DNA from: an uncultured Clostridia bacterium
GTDB lineage: Bacteria; Bacillota; Clostridia; Christensenellales; Borkfalkiaceae
Assembly: GCA_947626005.1 (NCBI GenBank)
Contig: CANQQM010000007.1
Location: 1-44,311 of the forward strand
Length of the DNA: 44,311 nt
Reading direction: 5' to 3'
Both the position numbers and the translations under genes were made by a program. This document shows, one piece after another, positions 7,174-15,018 of the stretch (the first letter of the stretch is position 1; each line of letters opens with the position of its first letter). A model generated the notes under the pieces. It was given only the letters and a program-made list of their open reading frames with translations. It was not told where the DNA came from and ran no database searches.

Positions 7174-8325
7174 ATGCGACGGATATTTCATTTGATCGGA
7201 CTTGAATGCAAATTGCTTGTCCGAACGATCGTTCTCATCGGGCTCATTCTGACCCTGTTCAGCTCCGCCCTCCTCTCCGTCGTCTCCGTCGTGTTCGACG
7301 TCCCGGAGGGGCTCTACGGCTATCATTCGGCCTTTGCGGGCCGCCTCAACCTCGCCGCCGCCGATACGACGATCGGGGAAGTGAAGGAGCATGCCGAGGG
7401 TTGGGCGTTCGGGGTGCGCGCGGGGCTCACGTCCGACGTCGCGGTGACGGGAAGCAAGCGCTACACCCTCCCCGTCTGCGAGACGCACGACAACCCCTTC
7501 CCCAACCAATCCGTGACGACCGCCTTTGCGCTCATGGCGGAAAACTTCGTTCTCGTCGAGGAATCCATCGGCTTCCGCCCCGAAGGCGAATGGCCGACTG
7601 CGCCCGGGGAAGCGGCGATCACCTCCCTCTTCGGAAACAGCGTCGGCGCAAAGCTCGGCGACACGGTGAAGGTGGGAGAGCGGGAGTTCCTCATTACGGC
7701 GATCATCGATTCGGACACGCTCGACCCCGACCGCAAGAGCCTGAACGCCATGCCCATCCGTTCCGCCTACCTCTGCGTGGACGGGAACGAACAGCTCGAC
7801 TTTTGCTACCTCGGCTACTCCGACTCGCGGCTTCTGCGCTCGGACAGCGTAAGCCTCAAAGAGGCGGGATTTACCGTCTTTCTGACCGACGCGACGGTGG
7901 CGATCTATCAGAATATCGACCTCGTGCGGGCGTTCTTCTCGGCGATCGCCGCGGTGCTCGCCATCACCGCCCTCTTCATCCTCTACTGCCTCATCGCGAT
8001 GTTCTACCGCCAGCGGCGGACGCAAATCTGCCGCATGAAGCTCGTCGGCGCACGGGAGGGGACGATCGCGGGGATCTACTGCACCGTCGCCGTCCTCCTC
8101 GGGACGGTCGCGATCGCGCTCGGCACGGCGGGGTCGGTGCTCTTCAACCTCTTCTTCATGCGCCTCTGCTCCTATCTCTTCGAGTGGGAATTCGCCTCGC
8201 ATTTCCACCCCATTGTGCCATTTGAGCTGTTTGCGACGATGGTCGTCTTTGTCCTCATCCTCTATGCGATCTTCTCGAAGAAGATCAAAAACGCACGCAT
8301 CGCGGAGGAGGTGAAACATGAATAG
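7174..8325 (+). CDS. FtsX-like ABC permease, cassette 1 subunit A
   Basis: A 383-residue membrane protein: one N-terminal transmembrane helix (about residues 14-36), a large extracytoplasmic domain, then three helices near the C-terminus (about 245-270, 295-325 and 345-370). This is the MacB/FtsX arrangement used for mechanical coupling or extrusion of lipids and peptides. It is clearly paralogous to the gene at 9626 (shared LIGLIL/LIGVIL, DVPEGLY/DMPEGMY, FYRQRR, ending EVKHE/EVRHE). It overlaps the next gene by 8 nt (ATGAATAG). Substrate unknown. Confidence 0.88.
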   Translation: MRRIFHLIGLECKLLVRTIVLIGLILTLFSSALLSVVSVVFDVPEGLYGYHSAFAGRLNLAAADTTIGEVKEHAEGWAFGVRAGLTSDVAVTGSKRYTLPVCETHDNPFPNQSVTTAFALMAENFVLVEESIGFRPEGEWPTAPGEAAITSLFGNSVGAKLGDTVKVGEREFLITAIIDSDTLDPDRKSLNAMPIRSAYLCVDGNEQLDFCYLGYSDSRLLRSDSVSLKEAGFTVFLTDATVAIYQNIDLVRAFFSAIAAVLAITALFILYCLIAMFYRQRRTQICRMKLVGAREGTIAGIYCTVAVLLGTVAIALGTAGSVLFNLFFMRLCSYLFEWEFASHFHPIVPFELFATMVVFVLILYAIFSKKIKNARIAEEVKHE

Positions 8326-9619
8326 GCCCTCCCCCGCCCCCTTCCGCCTTGCCATACGCAACATCGGCGCATACGCGTGGATCAACCTTCGGCTCTCCCT
8401 CGTCATCGCCTACCTTTCCTTCCTCATCTGCCTCTTTACGGGCTACAACAGCGCCCTTCGGGCAAAGCGCGACGAGACGGTCTCGTACACCACTTCCGCC
8501 AACTATGCGCGGATCATGCCGAAGGCGAACGGCATCCCCTCCGAGGAGGAACTTGCGCTCGCCAAGGAGTTTTCGGGGCACGACCCCGTATGGTTCAACC
8601 GCTTCTCCCTTGCGACCCGCGTCAACAAGGCAAACCGCGTGAATCTCGTCTCCGCCATCGCCCGCTATATCGATCTTTCCTTCGACGGAAAAGAGGCGCC
8701 CTCTCCCTCGGACGATACGATGGTATATGGGCTGTACGATACGGATTATCCCTTCTTCGAGGGGGACTATGCGGAGTTTAAGGCGCGGTTCGGAATGGAC
8801 GACTTCCTCATCGGCCGCCTTCCCGAAAACGAAACGGAGGTCGCCGTCTCCGAACTCCTTCTCGAAAATTACGGGGGAAGTGCGGAGAGCATCGGCTCCT
8901 CCTTGGCGCTCACGGTCAAGGGAGAGGATTCCCCTCTCTTCACGGCGACGATCGTCGGCGTCTTTCGCCGCGAATACTACGAGCTCAGCGGCCACTGCAT
9001 GCAGTCGGGGCAATTCTATCCCGTCGTCATGCTGCATGCGAGCCATCCCCTCTTCACGAAATCGGGCAGACTGCCGACCCCCGTCTACCCCCTCGACGGG
9101 ACGCCCGACGATAAACTGGCGGAGGAATACGCCGAAAAGCGGGTCATGTACGGCGGGATGGAGCTTGCAAGGTCCATCAAGATGTTCGACAATATCCTCA
9201 CCCTCGCCAACACGCTGTATATTACGGTCGGGTCGTCGCTCATCATCGGCATCGCGCTCACCGTCCTCCTCATGATGGACAAATACTTCAAGGTGTTTGC
9301 CCGTGCAAGCGGCGTCTACCTCTCCTTCGGCATGGGGCGGGGCGAACTCGCCCGGCTGCTCCTTATGCAGCTCTTCCTTCTCTCCCTCCTCGCGATCCCC
9401 CTTGCCGTCTGTCTGACGGCCGCGGGCTATCTTGTGATCGGAAAGGTCATCCGTTTCGCCACGGGGGTCTCGATGGAGATCACGGGGCGGCGGCTCGTTG
9501 GAATGCTCATTACGGGCTTTACGGCGACTGTCGGCTGTGCCCTCCTCTTCTTCGTCTACCTCGTTCTGCGGCTCAGGCGCAGGACGATCAAAGAACTTCT
9601 TTCGACCGAGGTCCTTTAA
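8318..9619 (+). CDS. FtsX-like ABC permease, cassette 1 subunit B
   Basis: A 433-residue permease with the same one-plus-three helix arrangement as its partner. The first helix lies at about residues 25-45, followed by a long outer domain, with the last three helices at about 310-335, 345-375 and 395-420. It is paralogous to the gene at 10824 (shared TYNTAL/GYNSAL, ASANY/TSANY, EYYEL and FLMIDKY/LMMDKY features). Subunits A and B differ from each other, so a heterodimer is likely. Its start lies inside the end of the preceding gene, which implies coupled translation and matched amounts. Confidence 0.87.
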   Translation: MNRPSPAPFRLAIRNIGAYAWINLRLSLVIAYLSFLICLFTGYNSALRAKRDETVSYTTSANYARIMPKANGIPSEEELALAKEFSGHDPVWFNRFSLATRVNKANRVNLVSAIARYIDLSFDGKEAPSPSDDTMVYGLYDTDYPFFEGDYAEFKARFGMDDFLIGRLPENETEVAVSELLLENYGGSAESIGSSLALTVKGEDSPLFTATIVGVFRREYYELSGHCMQSGQFYPVVMLHASHPLFTKSGRLPTPVYPLDGTPDDKLAEEYAEKRVMYGGMELARSIKMFDNILTLANTLYITVGSSLIIGIALTVLLMMDKYFKVFARASGVYLSFGMGRGELARLLLMQLFLLSLLAIPLAVCLTAAGYLVIGKVIRFATGVSMEITGRRLVGMLITGFTATVGCALLFFVYLVLRLRRRTIKELLSTEVL

Positions 9620-9625
9620 TCTTCC

Positions 9626-10831
9626 ATGAAAAGTATTGCAAAACTCATCTTTCTTGAGGTCAACTTCCTCAAAAAGACGATCGCGCTCATCGGCGTCATC
9701 CTCATCGCCTTCGTCGCGGCCCTCCTTTCCGTCATCTCGGTGCTCTACGATATGCCCGAGGGGATGTATGCGGGGCTCGACGACTACCTCCGCTTCTTCC
9801 CCTGCACCGTCGCGGACGTCAAGGGGGAAACGTCGGAGGAGGTGGGCGCCGTTCCCGTGTATGCGTCGAGAAACGGCCTCACCCGCTATGCGATGCTCTC
9901 GGCGGGGGCGAAGTCCATCAACACCGACGCCGCCGACGGGCTTCTCCCCATCGTCCGCCGCGGATATGCGGTGCATGAAGGTTCGGGGGCGCTCAAGGAG
10001 TACGACACGGCAAAGCTCGAGGGGGAATGGCCCAAGGCCGACTTCGAGATCTGCCTCGACGCCGACATCGCGGGGTACCTCGGCGTGGGCGTGGGCGACA
10101 GCGTCTATATCGCCCCCGACGCCTCCTTTTTGAACCGCGACGACCTCGAATTCAAGGAACTCGGGCAAGAGAGATACCGCGTGACGGCGATCTACTCCTT
10201 CCGTACGGTCGCGGAGGAACTTCGCCGCCGCCCGCAGGAGTGCGTCGTCCCCGCGGCCTACTACTACCTTGCCCTCGACGAGACGGCGGAGATGGATTCC
10301 GTCGTGTTCGCCTTCCCCGATACGCGCACCCTCTTCCGCCGCTACGACGACCTCGTGGATGCGGGATACGAAGCGTCGCTCGGGTCGGTGGCGGAGAGCC
10401 AATACGAGAACATCAACCTCGCCCAAGCCTTCTTCGGCGCGGTCGCGGGGGTACTCGGCGCGATGGTGCTCTTCATCCTCTATTCCCTCATCGCGATCTT
10501 CTACCGCCAAAGAAGGAGCCAGATCTGCCGATTGAAGCTCCTCGGGGCGACGGGAAGCCGCATCGCCGCCGTCTACTGTTCGGTCGCCATCCTCCTTGTC
10601 GTCGTCTCCGTCGTCGCGGGGACGGCCTTCTCGATGGCGTTCAACGTGTACTTCATGCACCTGTGCGCACGGCTCTTCGACAAGTTCAGCTCCAACTTCG
10701 TCTCCCACTTCCGCCCCGCGGTGTCGCTTGTTCTCCTTGCCGCGATGGCGGCGTTCGTTCTTCTCCTCTTCGCCTTCCTCAACCGTCGGGTGAAGAATGC
10801 GGAGATCGCCAAGGAGGTGCGGCATGAATAA
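9626..10831 (+). CDS. FtsX-like ABC permease, cassette 2 subunit A
   Basis: A 401-residue paralogue of the gene at 7174. It has the same N-terminal helix, a diverged extracytoplasmic domain (about residues 38-260) and a better conserved C-terminal three-helix block containing FYRQRRSQICRLKLLGA. The conserved block is where the ATPase would dock; divergence in the outer domain suggests a different ligand or partner. It lies only 6 nt after cassette 1 and overlaps the next gene by 8 nt, exactly as in cassette 1. Confidence 0.88.
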   Translation: MKSIAKLIFLEVNFLKKTIALIGVILIAFVAALLSVISVLYDMPEGMYAGLDDYLRFFPCTVADVKGETSEEVGAVPVYASRNGLTRYAMLSAGAKSINTDAADGLLPIVRRGYAVHEGSGALKEYDTAKLEGEWPKADFEICLDADIAGYLGVGVGDSVYIAPDASFLNRDDLEFKELGQERYRVTAIYSFRTVAEELRRRPQECVVPAAYYYLALDETAEMDSVVFAFPDTRTLFRRYDDLVDAGYEASLGSVAESQYENINLAQAFFGAVAGVLGAMVLFILYSLIAIFYRQRRSQICRLKLLGATGSRIAAVYCSVAILLVVVSVVAGTAFSMAFNVYFMHLCARLFDKFSSNFVSHFRPAVSLVLLAAMAAFVLLLFAFLNRRVKNAEIAKEVRHE

Positions 10832-12107
10832 GTCCGTCTCCCTCTTCGCCCTCGCCCGCAAGAACGTGACGACCAACGCATGGATGAACGTTAAAATGTG
10901 CTTCACCTTCGCCTGTCTCGCCTTCCTCGTCTGCCTGTTTCTGACCTACAATACGGCCCTCAACGAGAAGCGCAACGAGCTCATCGAGAGCGGCGCCTCC
11001 GCCAACTATGTGCTCAGCAAAGAGGAGATCGGCGACGGGCTCAAGGAGTCGGTCGAGATCGCCGAACACGCCACCTACGACTTCTACTCCTTCCGCGACA
11101 AGACGCTTGAGACGTACGGCACGGCGATCGATCTTACGACCGTCCTCACGCAGGCGGCGACGGGCGGGGCCGTGTATGAGGCACGCACCTCCATCGCTTT
11201 TTCCGCCGTTGCATGCGGGGAAACCCCCATCTTCCGCGACGGCGACTATGTGGAACTTCTCCGCGATTACGGATACCATACCGTCTTTTATAAGGGACGG
11301 CTGCCCGAATCGGAGGAGGAGATCGCGCTCGGGGCGCCCCTTGTGCGCGCCTACAAATTGAAGGCGGACGAGCTCGTCGGAAAGAACATCGCCATTTCCA
11401 TGCGCCTCCCCGACGGGAGCATGCGCTCCGTCCTCTCGGGGAAGGTGTGCGGCATCGTCCGTTCGGAATATTACGAGCTTGCGGGGCACGATTCGGGGAG
11501 CTACTTCCGCCCCAACATCTTCCTCTCGGAAGGCAATCCCATCATGAAAAACAGCGATACGTACCACTATTATCTCCTCTCCGAATGGCCCGAAGAGACG
11601 CCCATGCGCGAATTCATGGGGAAATTCACCTGCACCTACCCCGGGAACGGGCTCGTCATCGGCATCGACACGGTGAACGGGGTGCAGGAGCTCGCCTTCA
11701 ACCTCTATGTCATCGTCGGAACGGCGCTCGGGGTGGGACTGGTGCTCACCATCTTCCTCATGATCGATAAATACGTGCGCGTGTTCTCGAGGACGAGCGG
11801 GATCCTCCTCGCCTTCGGGCTCGAACAGAAGAAGCTCCACCTTCTCCTTCTCTTGCAGCTCGCCCTCCTCTGCGCCGCCGCCGTGCCCCTTTCGCTCGTT
11901 CTTTCCGTGACGGGATATACCGTCATCAACGCCGTCATCCGAAGCGTAACGAATGTGCGGCTCGGCGTCTCCTTTGCACAGATCGCGGGGATGTTCGGGA
12001 TCGGCGTCGCCGCCGTCCTCCTCTTTGCGGGGCTGTTCTTCGCCTATGCCCTCGTCCGCATGCGGAATTTCACCGTGCGGGAATTCCTCACCGTGGAAGT
12101 CGATTAA
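10824..12107 (+). CDS. FtsX-like ABC permease, cassette 2 subunit B
   Basis: A 427-residue paralogue of the gene at 8318. ATG 10824 (MNKSVSLFALARKN) is preferred over the upstream frame start at 10797: it lines up with the start of its paralogue and keeps the same 8-nt overlap (ATGAATAA). The protein has one N-terminal helix, a large outer domain and three C-terminal helices. It is the last gene of the operon, ending just before a very strong terminator. Confidence 0.87.
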   Translation: MNKSVSLFALARKNVTTNAWMNVKMCFTFACLAFLVCLFLTYNTALNEKRNELIESGASANYVLSKEEIGDGLKESVEIAEHATYDFYSFRDKTLETYGTAIDLTTVLTQAATGGAVYEARTSIAFSAVACGETPIFRDGDYVELLRDYGYHTVFYKGRLPESEEEIALGAPLVRAYKLKADELVGKNIAISMRLPDGSMRSVLSGKVCGIVRSEYYELAGHDSGSYFRPNIFLSEGNPIMKNSDTYHYYLLSEWPEETPMREFMGKFTCTYPGNGLVIGIDTVNGVQELAFNLYVIVGTALGVGLVLTIFLMIDKYVRVFSRTSGILLAFGLEQKKLHLLLLLQLALLCAAAVPLSLVLSVTGYTVINAVIRSVTNVRLGVSFAQIAGMFGIGVAAVLLFAGLFFAYALVRMRNFTVREFLTVEVD

Positions 12108-12121
12108 ACGCAAATATAAAG

Positions 12122-12163
12122 TACGGGCGGCGGTCAATGTGACCGCCGCCCGTAACGTTTTTT
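12122..12163 (+). terminator. Terminator of the ABC exporter operon
   Basis: A perfect 15-bp stem (12122-12136 with 12140-12154) around a 3-nt ATG loop is followed by a T-run (12157-12162). It also separates the operon from the convergent acpP gene. Confidence 0.92.
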
Positions 12164-12164
12164 C

Positions 12165-12392
12165 TTATTTCGTGATCTTTTCCATCATGTCGACGATGTC
12201 CTGCACCGTCTTGACGTTTTCCACCTCGCCGTCGGGAAGGGTGATCCCGTACTCGTCCTCGAGCGCCATCATGAGTTCGACAACGTCGAGCGAATCGGCC
12301 CCGAGATCTTTGACGACGTCCGATTGGGGCGTGATCGAAGCGGGATCGAGATTGAGCTGCTCGGCAAGCATCTTACAAACTTTTTCGTACAT
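12165..12392 (-). CDS. acpP: Acyl carrier protein
   Basis: A 75-residue acidic protein with the phosphopantetheine site DLGADSLD (Ser34), followed by VVELMMALEDEYGI, as in ACPs of fatty acid synthesis. The start at 12392 (MYEKVCKMLAEQL) has GGAGG 7 nt upstream; the longer frame from 12464 would begin inside the promoter. It stands alone: no fab genes are in the window. It lies downstream of the DNA glycosylase gene but has its own strong promoter. Confidence 0.95.
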   Translation of the reverse strand: MYEKVCKMLAEQLNLDPASITPQSDVVKDLGADSLDVVELMMALEDEYGITLPDGEVENVKTVQDIVDMMEKITK

Positions 12393-12404
12393 AATTTCCT
12401 CCAC

Positions 12405-12425
12405 GGCTCCGAAAGGAGCGTTTTT
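12405..12425. promoter_or_regulatory. Small hairpin in the acpP leader
   Basis: GCTCC (12406-12410) and GGAGC (12415-12419) enclose GAAA, followed on the plus strand by a T-run. On the acpP message it forms a small stem just upstream of the ribosome-binding site. Its orientation as a terminator would act on the plus strand, where no gene needs it. Confidence 0.35.
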
Positions 12426-12435
12426 TCTTGTCTTT

Positions 12436-12464
12436 ATTCTACCGCACGGAGAGGGAAATGTCAA
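12436..12464 (-). promoter_or_regulatory. Promoter of acpP
   Basis: Minus strand TTGACA (12464-12459), 17 bp, TAGAAT (12441-12436). It gives a leader of about 40 nt. Confidence 0.82.
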
Positions 12465-12481
12465 CCCTTTTCACATGTTTT

Positions 12482-12982
12482 TCATGCATTCCTCCCCTTC
12501 CGCTCCTCGGGAAAGACTTCAAAAAGCGCCGCATGCCAAACTTCCTCCCTGTATCGGGGATTGGCGGGAGAGGTCGAGGGAAGGCGGCGGGCGATCGGAA
12601 GAAGCTCCGGAAAGCGCAGGGAAAGCCCCTCGTACGCCTTCGACCCGTTGCAGAAAACCCTTTGTACTTTGGAAGCGGAGAGGATGCGGGGAAGATCGGC
12701 CGTCTCCCCTTCCCGAATGGAGGCGTCCGACGAGCCGACGACCTCGCACGAGGCGTACACGTCCCAGAGGGCAATGCGGCGGCGGTGCAAAAATTCCCGC
12801 TTCTTTTCGATCTCCGCGGGGACGTCCTCCCCGAAGAAGCCGAAGAGCATTCCCCAAAAGCGGTTGCGCGGATTGCCGTAGTAGAAGCCCTCCTCGCGGC
12901 TCTTGACGGAGGGAAAGCTCCCGAGAATGAGAAGGATGCTCTCCCCGTCCCATACGGGCTCGAAGCCGACAAAGCGGCTCAC
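12482..12982 (-). CDS. DNA-deoxyinosine (hypoxanthine) glycosylase, UDG superfamily
   Basis: A 166-residue uracil-DNA-glycosylase-like protein. It has GFEPVW, then LGSFPSVKSREEGFYYGNPRNRFW, then a late STSPAN motif. This set marks the family of small hypoxanthine-DNA glycosylases that remove deaminated adenine. GTG is the likely start, overlapping the M16 stop by GTGA, so the two are translationally coupled. It fits with uvrC and mutS2 upstream as part of a loose DNA-maintenance grouping. Confidence 0.85.
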   Translation of the reverse strand: MSRFVGFEPVWDGESILLILGSFPSVKSREEGFYYGNPRNRFWGMLFGFFGEDVPAEIEKKREFLHRRRIALWDVYASCEVVGSSDASIREGETADLPRILSASKVQRVFCNGSKAYEGLSLRFPELLPIARRLPSTSPANPRYREEVWHAALFEVFPEERKGRNA

Positions 12983-14217
12983 AGGGCGATCTTCTCCTTG
13001 AGGTTTCCGACGGACGCCGCCGCCGCGCGGGAGAAGTCGAAATTGTCGCCGATGACCCGCATGACGTCGTCGCGGCGGAGGGAGGAAATTTCCTCCATGC
13101 GCGCCTCGAAGTCGTACACCTCCCCCGTGTAGAGGAGGTTGCGCCCGTAGAGGAGCATCTGCGAAGAGGTGTTCTCCTGTGAAAAGATACTGCTCGAGCG
13201 GAGCTGTTCCTTCCCGCGGAGGAACTCCTCCTCGGTGATGCCGTTCTTCTTAAAGTCGAGAATGGTATCCGTTACCGCCTTGGCGGCGCTTGCCGCCTTC
13301 TCGGGATTCACCCCCGCATAGACGGTGAGAAGCCCCGTCTCCTCGTAGTGCGAAGTGTAGGAGTAGACGGAGTAGGCAAGGCCGAGCTCTTCGCGCACTT
13401 TCTTGAAAAGACGCGAACTCATGCCGCCGCCGAGGATGGCGTTCATCACCTGCACGGCGGGGAGATCGTCGTCGTCCCGCCGCAAGGTCGGGAATCCGAA
13501 GGCGAAGTGGGCCTGCTCGATGGGTTTTTTGCGGAACAGGTTGTCCGTTTTTAAGGAGATCTTCTTCTCACGGCGGACAAAGGGTTCCCCGAAGGGGGCG
13601 CCGAAGCGCTTTTCGGCAAGGGCAAGCGCCTCTTCGATGCCGATGTTCCCCGCAAAGGAGATGACGATGTTTTGGGGGCGGTAGCACTCCGCCTTGTAGC
13701 GGAAGATGTCCTCGCGGGAGAAGCGGCGGACGTTCTCCGCGGGGCCGAGGATGTTTCTGCCGTAGTTCTCCTTTCCGAACGCCGCACGGGCAAGAAGGTC
13801 GAGACAGAGGTCCTCCGGGGAGTCCTCGTCCATATTGATCTCTTCGAGGACGACCCCCTTTTCCCGCTTCATCTCCTCCTCGGGGAAGTCGGCGTCGAGG
13901 AAGAGCTCGGAAAGGAGGGCAAAGGTCTCGGCGGCGTGGTCGCTCGTCGACTTTGCGTAGTAGCAGGTCATGTCCTTCCCCGTGAAGGCGTTGACCTGTG
14001 CGCCGAGGGCGTCGAAGGCGTCGGAGATCTCGAACGCCGTGCGGGTAGGCGTCCCCTTGAACTGCATGTGTTCGATGAAGTGGGAGATGCCGTCCTCCTC
14101 GTCCCGTTCGAAGGCCGACCCCGTCCCGACGAGTAGCCCCATCGTGACGGAGAGAAGCCCCTCCATCTTCTTGACGATGACGCGGACGCCGCTTTCCAGT
14201 GTAAATGTCTGTACCAT
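12979..14217 (-). CDS. M16 family zinc peptidase
   Basis: A 412-residue single-chain M16 peptidase. The inverted zinc motif HxxEH is present as HFIEHMQFKGT (near residue 45), with the distal Glu expected in the EEINMDEDSPED segment. The C-terminal half is the usual second, non-catalytic domain (ILGGGMSSRLFKKVREELGLAYSVYS). Bacterial members are often near peptidoglycan or processing genes; substrate here is unknown. ATG 14217 has GAGAGGAAA upstream, so the longer frame from 14691, which runs through the next gene, is rejected. Confidence 0.92.
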   Translation of the reverse strand: MVQTFTLESGVRVIVKKMEGLLSVTMGLLVGTGSAFERDEEDGISHFIEHMQFKGTPTRTAFEISDAFDALGAQVNAFTGKDMTCYYAKSTSDHAAETFALLSELFLDADFPEEEMKREKGVVLEEINMDEDSPEDLCLDLLARAAFGKENYGRNILGPAENVRRFSREDIFRYKAECYRPQNIVISFAGNIGIEEALALAEKRFGAPFGEPFVRREKKISLKTDNLFRKKPIEQAHFAFGFPTLRRDDDDLPAVQVMNAILGGGMSSRLFKKVREELGLAYSVYSYTSHYEETGLLTVYAGVNPEKAASAAKAVTDTILDFKKNGITEEEFLRGKEQLRSSSIFSQENTSSQMLLYGRNLLYTGEVYDFEARMEEISSLRRDDVMRVIGDNFDFSRAAAASVGNLKEKIAL

Positions 14218-14240
14218 GGACTTTCCTCTCATATGTATTT

Positions 14241-14951
14241 TTATGTATCTTCGCCGAGGTTTTCTCCGACCGTGACGGCGCGGAGCCCGAGCGTTTCGTA
14301 GGTTTTGAGAATGCGCGGAAGTGCGCACACGGTATGCGCCATCGGGTGCATGAGGACAAGATCGCCCCCCTGCGCTTTGGTGGCGCGGGCAAAGCAGACC
14401 TCCTCGTCTTTGTCCCGCCAGTCGACGGTGTCGCGGCTCCAGAGGACGACTTTCAGCCCCATGCTCTCCGCCGCCCGAACGGTCTCTTCCCCGTATGCGC
14501 CCGAGGGCGGGGCGAAGAGGGAGACCGTCTGCCCCGAAAGGAGGGAAAGGAGCTCTGCGCTCGTTCCGATCTCCTGCACATTTTCCTCGTAGGAGAGCTT
14601 GTCGTGGCTCAGGTGGAAGTACCCGTGAGAGCCGATTTCGTGACCCCGTCCCGCGATTTCGCGCACGCAGACGGCGTTGTCGTCCGCCCAACTCCCGCCG
14701 AGGAAGAAGGTCGCCTTGGCGCCGTATTCGTCGAGGACGTCGAGAATTTTATACACCTCGTCCGTCCCCCAATAGACGTTGAACATCAAGGAGACGCCGT
14801 CTTTTAAGTTCCCGCGGCGGAATACGCGGTCCACATCGCCCGAGGCGGGCCCCGCAGACGGGAAGAAGCAGACGGCGGCGACCGCGACGAGGATGAGCGC
14901 AAGCGCAAGGTTTGTGAGCGCCGAGACCGTACGGGAGGAAAGTCTCTTCAT
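14241..14951 (-). CDS. PdaB-like polysaccharide deacetylase family protein
   Basis: A 236-residue NodB-homology protein with an N-terminal membrane anchor or signal (about residues 8-30), so it acts outside the membrane. Motif 2 is intact (GSHGYFH). Motif 3 appears as FAPPSGAYG. Motif 1, normally TFDDG or FDISWG, reads FNVYWG and lacks the usual Asp pair, so activity may be lost or the metal held differently. The family deacetylates peptidoglycan or chitin-like sugars. It lies 23 nt upstream of the M16 gene and is probably in one transcript with it. Confidence 0.85.
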   Translation of the reverse strand: MKRLSSRTVSALTNLALALILVAVAAVCFFPSAGPASGDVDRVFRRGNLKDGVSLMFNVYWGTDEVYKILDVLDEYGAKATFFLGGSWADDNAVCVREIAGRGHEIGSHGYFHLSHDKLSYEENVQEIGTSAELLSLLSGQTVSLFAPPSGAYGEETVRAAESMGLKVVLWSRDTVDWRDKDEEVCFARATKAQGGDLVLMHPMAHTVCALPRILKTYETLGLRAVTVGENLGEDT

Positions 14952-15018
14952 CAGTTTCCCTCAAACGAAAAGATTTATCATCCCATTGTATTGCGGCGGG
15001 GGCGCGTTTATGCTATTT

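Noticed and set aside
8285-10906. An 873-codon open frame antisense to the permease genes (and similar ones at 6043-8406, 10779-12137 and 27797-29806)
   Set aside because: These frames are rich in Glu, Asp, Arg and His with no family motif and mirror real genes. In G+C-rich DNA with few stop codons such antisense frames are expected.
12979-14691. A longer M16 peptidase starting inside the deacetylase gene
   Set aside because: The extra N-terminal part is an out-of-frame reading of the deacetylase gene; ATG 14217 has a good ribosome-binding site and the family start.
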